Source: Bog-473 sp035552395 (lineage in GTDB: Bacteria > Actinomycetota > Acidimicrobiia > Acidimicrobiales > RAAP-2). Taken from it: DNA of 11,656 bases. Positions 1 through 7,635 of the stretch are shown piece by piece; the stretch's first letter is position 1; each line of letters starts with the position of its first letter. The stretch is from positions 1 through 11,656 of the forward strand of contig DASZLL010000158.1 of the NCBI GenBank assembly GCA_035552395.1. The letters run 5' to 3'. The notes below the pieces were generated by a model. That model did no database searches. It was not told the DNA's origin and was given only the letters and a program-made list of their open reading frames with translations. The translations under genes and the position numbers were made by a program.

Positions 1-1395
1 GGCCTGGCCCACCTCGCCCAGGCGGTCGTCGGGCACTCCGACCACGGCCACCAGCGCCACGTCGGGATGGGTCAACATCAGACCCTCGATCTCGGCCGGG
101 TAGGCGTTGAACCCGCCGACGATGAACATGTCCTTCTTGCGGTCGGTGATGCGCAGGTTGCCGTCGTCGTCGATCAGTCCGATGTCGCCGGTACGGAGCC
201 AGCCGTCGGCGTCGATGGCCTCCGCTGTCGCCTCCGGGTCGTCGAAGTAGCCAAGCGTGACGTTGAAGCCCTGGACCAGGAGCTCGCCCGGCTCGCCGGC
301 GCCGACGGCCGCACCCTCGTCATCGACGACGCGCACAGACACCCCGGCGAGGGGCTTGCCGACGGTGCGGGACACGACCTCGGGGGGGTCGTCATGGCGG
401 CACATGCTCACGGTGCCGGTCGTCTCGGTAAGCCCGTAGCCCGTGACAACGGTGGCGATGCCGAGGTCATCGCGCATGCGTCGGACCACCTCGACGGGGA
501 CGCTCGCCGCGCCGGTCACCGACAGCCGCAACGTCGACAGGTCGAACGTGTGGCGGTCCGGGTGTTCGAGAATGGACTGAAAGACGGTCGGCGGCCCCGG
601 GAGCACGCTGATCTGTTCATCGACGACCCGGCGCATGACCGCGCCGGGGTCGAAGACGGCGTGCGGGAGGATGGTCGCCCCGCGCAGGACGCAGGCGAGG
701 ACCGCCGACTTCAAACCAGCCGTGTGGAAGAACGGATAGACGCAGAGGTAACGATCACCTCGGCGCAGTCCGACGGCGTCACTCCAGGCCTCATAGGTGC
801 GCACGCTCGCGCCATGGGCGAGCATGGCGCCCTTCGGCGCGCCCGTGGTGCCCGAGGTGAAGACGATGTCGGCCAGGTCCGCCGCATCGACGAGCGGCAA
901 TGCGTGGCCTTCGTCGCGAGCGACAAAGGACTCCCATGTGGTGGTGTTCGGCCGTGCCGGCCCATCCGTCACGACGGCCTCGCGCAAGGTAGGGAGGTCC
1001 GCCCCGTCGTCGAGTAGACCGATGAGGTCCGTGCCCAGCGTGTCAGTGCTGGCCAGGAGCATCCCGGCGCCCGACCGGCGCAAGACATGCCAGGCCTCGG
1101 TCCCTTTGAACCGCGTATTGATCGGGACCAGGACGCCGCCGGCCAGGTAGACACCGAAACTGACGGCGATCCAGCGGGCGCTGTTGGGTGCCCACAGGGC
1201 GACGCGGTCACCTGGCGCGAGGTCGCTCGCGACCAGGGCGCGGGCGACGCGGTTCGACTCACCTAGCAACTGAGCGAACGTCCACCGTGTCGCACCGTCC
1301 ACCACCGCCTCGTCGTGTTCGAAGTCGGTGGCCGCACGCTCGAGCGCCGCCGTGATGGTGGAAGGAGGTGCCAGGTGTGAGTCGGATCCGCCCAT
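1..1395 (-). CDS. FadD3-like acyl-CoA ligase (AMP-forming), 3' end cut by window edge
   Basis: ATP-dependent acid:CoA ligase of the ANL (adenylate-forming) superfamily, expected to be cytosolic. The frame is open from an ATG at 1395 down to base 1 (465 codons seen). It shows the A3 phosphate loop FTSGTTGAPKG (about residues 178-188), A5 GYGLTETTG (319-327), A7 WLRTGD (399-404) and the hinge region RKKDMFIVGGFNAYPAEIE. The A10 catalytic lysine lies beyond the edge, so roughly 40 residues are missing. The segments PFFHTAGLKSAVLACV, LPGPPTVFQS and GGFNAYPAEIE closely resemble mycobacterial FadD3, which activates the steroid C/D-ring propanoate HIP; this is from memory, not an alignment. Paralogues with other acids are common, so the substrate is open. 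The start is 7 nt after the stop of the upstream CoA-transferase, so the two are probably co-transcribed; no strong ribosome-binding site is visible. Confidence 0.9.
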   Translation of the reverse strand, partial: MGGSDSHLAPPSTITAALERAATDFEHDEAVVDGATRWTFAQLLGESNRVARALVASDLAPGDRVALWAPNSARWIAVSFGVYLAGGVLVPINTRFKGTEAWHVLRRSGAGMLLASTDTLGTDLIGLLDDGADLPTLREAVVTDGPARPNTTTWESFVARDEGHALPLVDAADLADIVFTSGTTGAPKGAMLAHGASVRTYEAWSDAVGLRRGDRYLCVYPFFHTAGLKSAVLACVLRGATILPHAVFDPGAVMRRVVDEQISVLPGPPTVFQSILEHPDRHTFDLSTLRLSVTGAASVPVEVVRRMRDDLGIATVVTGYGLTETTGTVSMCRHDDPPEVVSRTVGKPLAGVSVRVVDDEGAAVGAGEPGELLVQGFNVTLGYFDDPEATAEAIDADGWLRTGDIGLIDDDGNLRITDRKKDMFIVGGFNAYPAEIEGLMLTHPDVALVAVVGVPDDRLGEVGQA

Positions 1396-1402
1396 CGACC
1401 GC

Positions 1403-2641
1403 TTAGGCGACGACGCCGTCGACTCGGAGGGCGTCGACTTCATCGAGGGACAGCCCGAGCTCGGACTGGAGGATCGCGTCGGTATCCTCGCCGAGCCAGG
1501 GAACCCGCGTGTCAGCGGTCGTCGACGCTGTGTGGATGCGTACGGGGTTCCCCGGGAGGAGGATCGGAGGTTCGGCGCCGTCGGGCCGGGCAATGCCGAC
1601 GAGCATGCGGTGTTCCGCAATGTGTGGGTCGCTCGTGAGCTCGTCGTCCCGGAGACAAGGCCCGGCCGCGATCCCGGCCGACGCGAGCGTGGCACTGGCC
1701 TCTTCGCGCGTCTTGTCCGACGCCCAGCGCTCTATGGCCGGCCGAAGCACCGTGTCGAGATGGTCCATCCACCCCTGGCGAGTGGCCAGGCGGGCGTCCG
1801 AAACCCAGTCGGGTTGGCCGACCAGCTCGGCCAGGCGCTCGAAGTGGTGCTCGCGTCCGACTTGAATGATGAACCAGCCGTCGCCGGCGCGGAAGCCGTG
1901 GTTGATGACTGGACCAGTGTCCCCGTTCTTCAGACCGAGGGACCAGAAGTTCGACACGATGTCGGTCATGGCCACGACGGAGTCGTACATCGCGACATCG
2001 ACGAATTGCGCCTGGCCGGTCCTGTCCCGTTCGCGCAAAGCGGCGAGGATCCCCACGCTGGCGAAGAGGGCGGCGCCGATGTCGCCGAGCGCGCCAACCG
2101 GCGACACCGTCGGTGGCTGGTCCCCCTGGCGCTTCATCTCGTAGATCCCTGACATCGCTTCGACGACGGGAGCGAACGCGGGGCGATCCCGGTAGGGCGA
2201 GGTCGTCCGACTCCCGAACCCGGAGACAGACGCATAGACGCAGGTCGGGTGGACGGCCGCCACGTCTTCGAAGGAGAGGCCGAGCCGGGCCATCGTCCCG
2301 GCCCGAAAGTTCTCGGCCACGACGTCGAAGCGCGGCGCCAGGTCGAGGACGAGTTGCCGTCCCCGAGGGCTCTTGGCGTCGACGCAGATGCTTCGCTTGC
2401 CGAGGTTGTTGCGCAGAAAGGTCGCGCCCAAGGGGCGACCCTGCGGGTCTGGGATGGACGGCTGCGCGGCGCGGCCGAGCTCGCCGCCCGGCGGCTCGAT
2501 CTTCACGACGTCCGCCCCGAGGCGGCCGAGTAGCTGGGTGGCGAAGGGCAACGCCTGCATTTGCTCGAGCGCCAGCACCCGGATTCCACTGAGGGGCCCG
2601 GCCGGCCGGCGCGACGAGGGCTCAGCGGCCGCGGGAAGCAT
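1403..2641 (-). CDS. Class III CoA-transferase (CaiB/BaiF family), single domain
   Basis: A 412-aa protein of normal length for one CaiB/BaiF (family III) CoA-transferase, which moves CoA from an acyl-CoA donor to a free acid. The N-terminus has GIRVLALEQMQALPFATQLL and LGADVVKIEPPGGE, then NLGKRSICVD (about 79-88). The putative nucleophile is Asp187 in ALGDIGAALF, at the spacing from the GILAAL helix seen in formyl-CoA transferase. The C-terminus ends in the family pattern WLGEDTDAIL...LGLS..EVDAL. The ATG at 2641 was chosen because the fold begins within 20 residues of it; the frame stays open to an ATG at 2782, but that 47-residue extension is Arg/Pro-rich and crosses the AT-rich promoter. 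There is no ribosome-binding site before the ATG, and a -10-like TAAGAT ends 8 nt upstream, which suggests a leaderless mRNA. It heads an operon with the FadD3-like ligase. Donor and acceptor are unknown; it could also be a racemase-type member. Confidence 0.9.
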   Translation of the reverse strand: MLPAAAEPSSRRPAGPLSGIRVLALEQMQALPFATQLLGRLGADVVKIEPPGGELGRAAQPSIPDPQGRPLGATFLRNNLGKRSICVDAKSPRGRQLVLDLAPRFDVVAENFRAGTMARLGLSFEDVAAVHPTCVYASVSGFGSRTTSPYRDRPAFAPVVEAMSGIYEMKRQGDQPPTVSPVGALGDIGAALFASVGILAALRERDRTGQAQFVDVAMYDSVVAMTDIVSNFWSLGLKNGDTGPVINHGFRAGDGWFIIQVGREHHFERLAELVGQPDWVSDARLATRQGWMDHLDTVLRPAIERWASDKTREEASATLASAGIAAGPCLRDDELTSDPHIAEHRMLVGIARPDGAEPPILLPGNPVRIHTASTTADTRVPWLGEDTDAILQSELGLSLDEVDALRVDGVVA

Positions 2642-2790
2642 AATTGGATATCTTATAAGATCTGGCGCCGACGGCACCTTGGGACCGCTCGGGCTCTGGC
2701 CTCGGACACGCCCCCGACGCGCCGTCGGAACCAAAGGACGGCACACGTGACCCTGAAAATTCGAGACGCGGCCCGCCGGCAAGCGGGGGA
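2642..2790. promoter_or_regulatory. Divergent intergenic promoter region
   Basis: This 149-bp gap separates the minus-strand CoA-transferase operon from the plus-strand crotonase/ligase genes. Its left end, about 2641-2662, is strikingly AT-rich against a GC-rich background and holds TAAGAT on both strands because it lies in a palindrome. The remaining 120 bp would be a long leader for the plus-strand gene if transcription starts near 2668. No convincing -35 hexamer is visible on either strand. Just before the GTG start is a short inverted repeat, CCCGC (2772-2776) and GCGGG (2783-2787), overlapping the G-rich stretch that would serve as ribosome-binding site. Confidence 0.65.
2650..2661. promoter_or_regulatory. 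Perfect 12-bp palindrome, probable operator over mirrored -10 boxes
   Basis: ATCTTATAAGAT equals its own reverse complement. Each strand reads TAAGAT, an acceptable actinobacterial -10 (TAnnnT). On the minus strand this hexamer ends 8 nt before the CoA-transferase ATG, as expected for a leaderless start. A dimeric repressor bound here would block both divergent operons. The sequence does not match the KstR or KstR2 operator consensus as I know them, and no regulator gene is in the window, so the binding protein is unknown. Confidence 0.5.
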
Positions 2791-3555
2791 GTGAGCGCGT
2801 CGGCCTCCCTGCTCCGGGTCCGGCAGGACGACGGGGTCGTCACCATCGTCCTCGACGACCCGTCCCGCCGCAACGCCCTTTCGTGGGACATGGTGTGCGC
2901 GCTGCGCGACGCGATCGACGAGGCCGCCCGTTCGGGTTGCCGTGCCTTGGTCCTGGGCAACACTCCTCCGGTGTTCTGTGCCGGCGGCTCGGTGGACGAT
3001 CTGCTCGAACCGAAGGCACCGCTCGAGGCGATGTACGGCGTCTTTGCGGCACTGGACCGAGCGCCGATGCCGACCGTGGCCGCGGTCGACGGTGCCGCGA
3101 TCGGCGCGGGCATGAATCTCTTGCTTGCTTGTGATGTCGCGCTGTGCACGCCGGAGTCCCGCTTCGACGCCCGCTTCCTCGACGTGGGCCTCCATCCCGG
3201 AGGCGGCCAGCTCTGGCGCCTCGAGCGCGCCGTCGGACGTCAGGCGGCCGCGGCCTTGAGCCTGTTCGGCGAGGTGCTCGACGGCGAGGCGGCGGCCGCC
3301 CGGGGTTTGGCCTGGCGCTGCGTGCCGGCCGACCAGTTGCCGGGGGAGGCGGTGCGCCTGGCCCGACGGGCCGCCGAGCGCGACGCCGAGTTGGTGGCGG
3401 TGACGAAGGGGACGCTGAGGGCATCGAGTTCGGCGCGGACGACGAGCGAGGCGATCGCCCTCGAACTCGGGCCGCAGCGTTGGTCCATGACACGCCCCGC
3501 CTTCGAGCAATCGCTGCGCGAGTTGCGCGCTCGGCTCGGGCGGAACGAGCAGTGA
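2791..3555 (+). CDS. Enoyl-CoA hydratase/isomerase (crotonase) family protein with altered active site
   Basis: A 254-aa crotonase-fold protein, the usual length. The CoA and oxyanion-hole segments are present: VFCAGGSVDDL (about 61-71) and AVDGAAIGAGMNLLLACDVA (98-117), followed by LDVGLHPGGGQLWRLERAVG. The two glutamates of classical enoyl-CoA hydratase (E144 and E164 in the rat enzyme) appear as Asn109 and Phe129. Asp131, two residues later, is the nearest acid. Ordinary hydration of a 2-enoyl-CoA is therefore doubtful; isomerase, ring-cleaving or other crotonase chemistry is possible. The GTG start gives the normal N-terminus, but its G-rich stretch GGGGGA directly abuts the start codon, so initiation may be weak. 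It is the first plus-strand gene after the divergent promoter and is followed 26 nt later by an acyl-CoA ligase, its probable operon partner. Confidence 0.88.
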   Translation: MSASASLLRVRQDDGVVTIVLDDPSRRNALSWDMVCALRDAIDEAARSGCRALVLGNTPPVFCAGGSVDDLLEPKAPLEAMYGVFAALDRAPMPTVAAVDGAAIGAGMNLLLACDVALCTPESRFDARFLDVGLHPGGGQLWRLERAVGRQAAAALSLFGEVLDGEAAAARGLAWRCVPADQLPGEAVRLARRAAERDAELVAVTKGTLRASSSARTTSEAIALELGPQRWSMTRPAFEQSLRELRARLGRNEQ

Positions 3556-3581
3556 GGGAACCCCATGACGGGTGGGTGGCG

Positions 3582-5129
3582 ATGAGCACGCCCGCTGAGG
3601 AGGCTCCCTCGCTGGTCGATCTGCTGGACGCGCGCGCCAAGGCGAGCCCGGACCACACGCTCCTGGTCGACGAAGAGGGCCGGCGGATGACGTGCGCCGA
3701 GTTACGGCACGGGTCGATCCACGTGGCCGAGCGCTTGGCCGTAGCCGGCATTGGCCCGAACTCGCTCGTGTCGTGGGTGCTGCCGACCGCCATCGACACG
3801 CTCGTCGTCACCGCGGCGCTGTCCCGTCTGGGGGCCATGCAGAACCCGATCATCCCCGTCTACCGCGAGCGCGAGATCGGGCACATCCTCGATGAGACCT
3901 CGGTCGACCTGATGATCGTCACGCCGCAGTGGCGTGGGGTGGACTACCGGGCGCTGTGCTCCAACCTCGCCGCGGCCCGCGGTGGGCGGCCGCTGGTGTT
4001 CACGCTCGAGCAGGTCGTGCACGAGGCGATCCCGCTGCCGGCCGTCGGCCCGGGCGCCGACCACGAGGACCTGGCTCCGGCGCAATGGATGTTCTACACG
4101 TCGGGCACCGCCGGGCTGCCGAAGGGAGTCCGCCACACCGACGGCACGCTGGCGGCGGCCGCGGCGGGCATGGTCGATCACCTGGCCATCACCGAGGACG
4201 ACCGGAGCGGTATCGCGTTCCCGATCGCCCATATCGGCGGCCCCATCAACCTGATGGCCGGCCTGCTGTCGGGCGCGACGTTGATCCTGATCGAGCATTT
4301 CGACCCCGAGCCCACCGCGAGCGTGTTGGCCCGAGAGGGGGTGACCATGGCTGGTTCGGGGACGGCGTTCCATCTCGCGTATCTCGACGTCCAGGCCGGA
4401 CGGCCTGACGCACCAATCTTCCCTGTGTTGCGGTGCTGTCCGGGGGGTGGCGCGCCCAAGCCGGCGGGACTGCACGAGCGGGTCAAGCGCGAGCTCGGTG
4501 GGTGCGGCATCGTCTCGAGCTGGGGACTCACCGAGGCTCCCGTGCTGACGATGGGCCGGCCGACCGATCCCGACGCCAAGCTTTCCGAGTCGGAGGGGCG
4601 GCCGCTGCCCGGTGTCGACCTGCGGGTCGTCGCAGCAGGCGGGCGCCCGTGCCGTGCCGGCGAGCCCGGCGAGCTGCGCGTGCGGGCCCCACAGGTGATG
4701 CTCGGTTACGTCGACCGCTCGCTCGATGGCGACGCCTTCGACGAGGAGGGTTTCATGCGGACGGGCGACCTGGGTGTCGTCGACGCCGAGGACTTCGTAC
4801 GGATCACGGGGCGGCTCAAGGACGTCGTCATCCGGAACGGCGAGAACATCGCGACCGCGGAGGTCGAGGAATTGGTGCGCGGCCATCCCGCGATCGCCGA
4901 CGCCGCCGTCATCGGGCTCCTCGACGAGCGGACGGGCGAGCGGGTCTGCGCGGTCGTGGAGTTGGTGCCCGGTACGACCGCGCCCACCCTGTCCGCTCTC
5001 GGCGAGTTCCTCAAGGGGAAGGGGTTGCGCCCTATCGCCTGGCCCGAGCAGCTCGAGGTGGTGGTGGCGCTGCCCCGCACCGTCACCGGGAAGATCGACA
5101 AGGGGGAGTTGGCGGGCCGGTTCGGGTAG
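3582..5129 (+). CDS. Acyl-CoA ligase (AMP-dependent synthetase), complete
   Basis: A 515-aa ANL-superfamily ligase that would activate a carboxylic acid through an acyl-AMP to the CoA thioester. It shows A3 MFYTSGTAGLPKGVRHT (about 169-185), A5 SSWGLTEAPVLTMG, A7 FMRTGDLG, A8 RLKDVVIRNGENIATAEVEE and A10 PRTVTGKIDK, with the catalytic lysine at 504 and a second lysine at 507. The A3 loop has Ala where the second Thr of SGTTG is usual. The ATG at 3582 follows a G-rich GGGTGGGTGG element. The frame is open further upstream, and a GTG at 3552 overlapping the crotonase stop (GTGA) is an alternative start adding 10 residues. It differs clearly from the FadD3-like ligase at the left edge, so the two probably take different acids. 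Its exact subfamily is not recognised. Confidence 0.93.
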   Translation: MSTPAEEAPSLVDLLDARAKASPDHTLLVDEEGRRMTCAELRHGSIHVAERLAVAGIGPNSLVSWVLPTAIDTLVVTAALSRLGAMQNPIIPVYREREIGHILDETSVDLMIVTPQWRGVDYRALCSNLAAARGGRPLVFTLEQVVHEAIPLPAVGPGADHEDLAPAQWMFYTSGTAGLPKGVRHTDGTLAAAAAGMVDHLAITEDDRSGIAFPIAHIGGPINLMAGLLSGATLILIEHFDPEPTASVLAREGVTMAGSGTAFHLAYLDVQAGRPDAPIFPVLRCCPGGGAPKPAGLHERVKRELGGCGIVSSWGLTEAPVLTMGRPTDPDAKLSESEGRPLPGVDLRVVAAGGRPCRAGEPGELRVRAPQVMLGYVDRSLDGDAFDEEGFMRTGDLGVVDAEDFVRITGRLKDVVIRNGENIATAEVEELVRGHPAIADAAVIGLLDERTGERVCAVVELVPGTTAPTLSALGEFLKGKGLRPIAWPEQLEVVVALPRTVTGKIDKGELAGRFG

Positions 5130-5149
5130 GCGCCGAGGCCGTCGCCGGA

Positions 5150-5165
5150 CATAGTGACTACTATG
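5150..5165. promoter_or_regulatory. Inverted repeat with -10-like element before the tandem CoA-transferase
   Basis: CATAGT and ACTATG form perfect 6-bp arms around a 4-nt spacer (GACT), in the 67-nt gap after the ligase stop. The right arm contains TACTAT (5159-5164), which fits TAnnnT, and transcription would begin about 20-30 nt before the ATG at 5197. No -35 is apparent. It is best read as an internal promoter with an operator, letting the CoA-transferase and hydrolase genes be expressed separately. Its arms do not resemble the palindrome at 2650-2661, so the two would answer to different regulators. The stem is short and has no U-tract, so it is not a convincing terminator. Confidence 0.45.
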
Positions 5166-5196
5166 GTGGGTCCGAGCGACACAAAGGGGTGGGTGG

Positions 5197-7635
5197 ATGG
5201 CTGGAGCGCTGGAGGGCCTGCGGGTCCTCGACCTCTCGTGGGGCACCGCGGGGCCGATGACCACGATGTTCCTGGCCGACAACGGCGCCGACGTGATCCG
5301 GATCGCGCCGCCGTCGGGTGACCCGTTCGCCGGCCAGACCGGGTACCGCGTGTGGAACCGCGGCAAGCGAAGTGCCGTGCTCGACCTGAAGGCGGACGAG
5401 GGGCGACGCGGGTTCCTGGCGCTGGCGGCGCAGTCCGACATCGTGATCGACGCCTTCTCGCCCGGCACGACCACGCGCCTGGGAATCGACCACGAGGCGC
5501 TTGGTCGCGTCAACCCGCGCCTCATTACCTGTTCCATCACCGGGTACGGCGAGCACCCGGCGCACTGCGACCGCCCCGGGTACGACGCGCTCGTCGCGGC
5601 GAGGACGGGTCTGCTGTTCGACCAGAGGGGGCGGCGCGGGACGGCGATGGAGTTCATCAACGGCCGGCCGGGACCCGAGCCTGAGTTCGACGCCCCTGAG
5701 GGTCTAGTGCGCGGCGCGGACCGCGACGGGCCCGTCTTTCCCCGGACCCAGTGGCCGAGCATCGGTGCGACGTACGTCGCCACGCTCGGCATCTCGGCCG
5801 CTTTGCTCGCCCGCGAGGTCAGTGGCCAAGGACAACGCGTGACGACCTCGCTGCTGCAGGGCGCGCTGGCCGCCGCCTGCCTCAACTGGCAGCGCGTGGA
5901 GCACCCCGACGCGCCGCTGTATTGGATGTGGCCGGTCGACTCGCGGTCGATCGAGGGGCTCTACCCGTGTGCAGACGGCCGTTGGGTCCACCACTGGACC
6001 GTCCGTCCCCGGTTTGTCCTGGCGGCGGCGGAAAAGGACTCCCTCGGGCCGACCGAGCTCGACACGTCGTACCGCGATGACCCCGACCGCATCTCGATGG
6101 AACCCGATGGGCTGCTCACCGGCATCTTCTTGCACCCTTTGCTCACGGAGGCCTTCGCGAAGTTCCCTTCAGACGACTGGATCCGCGCCGGGGAGGAAGC
6201 GGGCATGGGCGTGGCGCCGGTCCGGTCACCCGCCGACGCGCTGGCCGACAAGTCGTTCCTGGCCGATGGCTGCGTCGCCGAGGTGGACGACCCGGACGAG
6301 GGTCCGATCCGGCACGCCGGCGTGCTGCTGGAGTTCTCCGCGACGCCGGGATCCATCGCCGGTCCGGCGCCGCTTCCGGGCCAGCACACCGACGAGGTGC
6401 GAGCCCTCGCGGCTGCGGCCGGCGACGCATCCGACAACGACCGCGAGGCGGCGCCCGCTCGGCGCGAGCCGGCGCACGCGCTCGAAGGCATACGCGTGCT
6501 CGACCTCGGACTCGGAGTGGCGGGCCCGTTCACCGGGCGCGCCCTCGCCGACCTGGGCGCCGAGGTGATCAAGGTCAACGCTCTGTACGACAAGTACTGG
6601 AACGGCACGCACATGGGGCTCGGCACGAACCGCGGGAAGCGCAGCATCGCGCTGAACCTCAAGGACCCGGCCGGCCGAGAAGCGCTGGAGCGGTTGGTGG
6701 CAACCGCCGACGTGCTGACGCTGAACTGGCGCCCGGGCGCCGCGGCGCGCATCGGGCTCGACTACGAGACCCTGCGCGTCCGCTACCCGCACCTCGTCTA
6801 CTGCAACACGCGCGGGTACGAGAAAGGGCCGCGCTCGGATCTGCCGGGCACGGACCAGACGGCCGCCGCCTTGACCGGGACGGAATGGGAGGACGGCGCC
6901 TGCGATGCCGGGAACCCGCCGCTCTGGAGCCGCTCGAACATGGGCGACACCGGGAACGCACTCTTGGCCGCCATCGCCATCGCCATGGCCCTCTACCATC
7001 GGGAGCGCACAGGCGAGGGGCAAGCGGTGAGCACCTCGATCGTCAACGCCGGCCTGTTGCACACCTCCTACGCCTACATCCGCGCCGACGGCTCGGCTGC
7101 CGACTGGGGGCACGTCGACGCTGGTCAGTACGGGCTCTCACCCTCTTACCGGCTTTATCGGTGCGCGCCCGGCGACGAGTGGATCTTCGTGGCCGCCGTC
7201 ACTTCCGCCGAAAGGTCGAGGCTGCGCGACCTAGTGCCCGGCGCCCCCGCCGACGACGCCAATGACGAATCGTTCGTGGCTGCGCTCGAGTCGTACTTCG
7301 CGAGCGCGACGGCCGCCGACGCGTTCCGGGCGCTCGACGACGCGGGAGTGCCGGCCGAGCTCGTCGACGAGGCCTTCTGCCGCGATCTGTTCGACGACTC
7401 GGAGGCGAAGCGCCTGGGGCTCGTCAGCGAGACCCGCGCCGCCAGCGTGGGCCGCTTCGAGGACCCTGGCCTGCTGGTTGAAATTTCGCCCGCGGCAGGT
7501 CTCGTGCAGCGCGGCCCCTGTGCGTGCGGCGAGCACACCACGGCGATCCTCGGCGAGCTGGGCTACTCCGAGGACGAGGTGACCGCGCTGCTCGAAGGCA
7601 AGGCGGCCCTCCAAGCATCCGACGCGGGAGCGTGA
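5197..7635 (+). CDS. Tandem (two-domain) CaiB/BaiF-type CoA-transferase
   Basis: An 812-aa fusion of two family III CoA-transferase domains, about twice the usual 400 aa. Domain 1 (about 1-402) opens with GLRVLDLSWGTAGPMTTMFL and has NRGKRSAVLDLK; domain 2 (about 428-800) repeats this as GIRVLDLGLGVAGPFTGRAL and NRGKRSIALNLK. They are joined by an acidic/Ala-rich linker (about 403-427). The nucleophilic Asp is intact only in domain 2: Asp584 in SNMGDTGNALLAAIAIAMAL. The matching stretch of domain 1, WPSIGATYVATLGI, has Ser188 and no Asp. Each family III active site is built in an interlocked dimer, so one polypeptide may form a pseudo-dimer with one working site. The DMSP enzyme DddD shares this two-domain layout, but nothing nearby suggests DMSP use. 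AAAGGGGTGGG precedes the ATG. The stop overlaps the next gene's GTG, so the hydrolase is translationally coupled. Confidence 0.92.
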   Translation: MAGALEGLRVLDLSWGTAGPMTTMFLADNGADVIRIAPPSGDPFAGQTGYRVWNRGKRSAVLDLKADEGRRGFLALAAQSDIVIDAFSPGTTTRLGIDHEALGRVNPRLITCSITGYGEHPAHCDRPGYDALVAARTGLLFDQRGRRGTAMEFINGRPGPEPEFDAPEGLVRGADRDGPVFPRTQWPSIGATYVATLGISAALLAREVSGQGQRVTTSLLQGALAAACLNWQRVEHPDAPLYWMWPVDSRSIEGLYPCADGRWVHHWTVRPRFVLAAAEKDSLGPTELDTSYRDDPDRISMEPDGLLTGIFLHPLLTEAFAKFPSDDWIRAGEEAGMGVAPVRSPADALADKSFLADGCVAEVDDPDEGPIRHAGVLLEFSATPGSIAGPAPLPGQHTDEVRALAAAAGDASDNDREAAPARREPAHALEGIRVLDLGLGVAGPFTGRALADLGAEVIKVNALYDKYWNGTHMGLGTNRGKRSIALNLKDPAGREALERLVATADVLTLNWRPGAAARIGLDYETLRVRYPHLVYCNTRGYEKGPRSDLPGTDQTAAALTGTEWEDGACDAGNPPLWSRSNMGDTGNALLAAIAIAMALYHRERTGEGQAVSTSIVNAGLLHTSYAYIRADGSAADWGHVDAGQYGLSPSYRLYRCAPGDEWIFVAAVTSAERSRLRDLVPGAPADDANDESFVAALESYFASATAADAFRALDDAGVPAELVDEAFCRDLFDDSEAKRLGLVSETRAASVGRFEDPGLLVEISPAAGLVQRGPCACGEHTTAILGELGYSEDEVTALLEGKAALQASDAGA

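Noticed and set aside
67..1017. Long plus-strand open frame (316 codons) over the left-edge ligase
   Set aside because: The opposite strand encodes clear adenylate-forming motifs throughout; the plus reading is Asp/Arg/His-rich and matches no family.
2650..2661. KstR/KstR2 sterol-regulator operator
   Set aside because: The palindrome lacks the AAC/GTT core of KstR sites and the CAAG/CTTG core of KstR2 sites as I know them.
2642..2782. Earlier ATG (2782) for the single-domain CoA-transferase
   Set aside because: The 47 extra residues cross the AT-rich promoter palindrome, have no CaiB character, and nearly meet the divergent crotonase start.
3144..3581. Upstream extension of the acyl-CoA ligase to 3144
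   Set aside because: It overlaps the end of the crotonase gene in another frame and is Arg/Gly-rich; the ligase N-terminus begins at 3582 or, at most, at the GTG at 3552.
5130..5196. Rho-independent terminator after the ligase
   Set aside because: The only inverted repeat has AT-rich 6-bp arms and no following T-run, and overlaps a -10-like element.
3702..5885. Minus-strand open frame of 727 codons across the ligase and the start of the tandem CoA-transferase
   Set aside because: It is antisense to two well-supported genes and crosses their intergenic gap; its composition is Arg-rich. Such frames are common in DNA with high G+C third positions.
5197..7635. Naming the tandem CoA-transferase DddD (DMSP lyase)
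   Set aside because: Only the two-domain layout is shared; there is no DMSP transporter, alcohol dehydrogenase or regulator nearby, and I cannot align the sequences.
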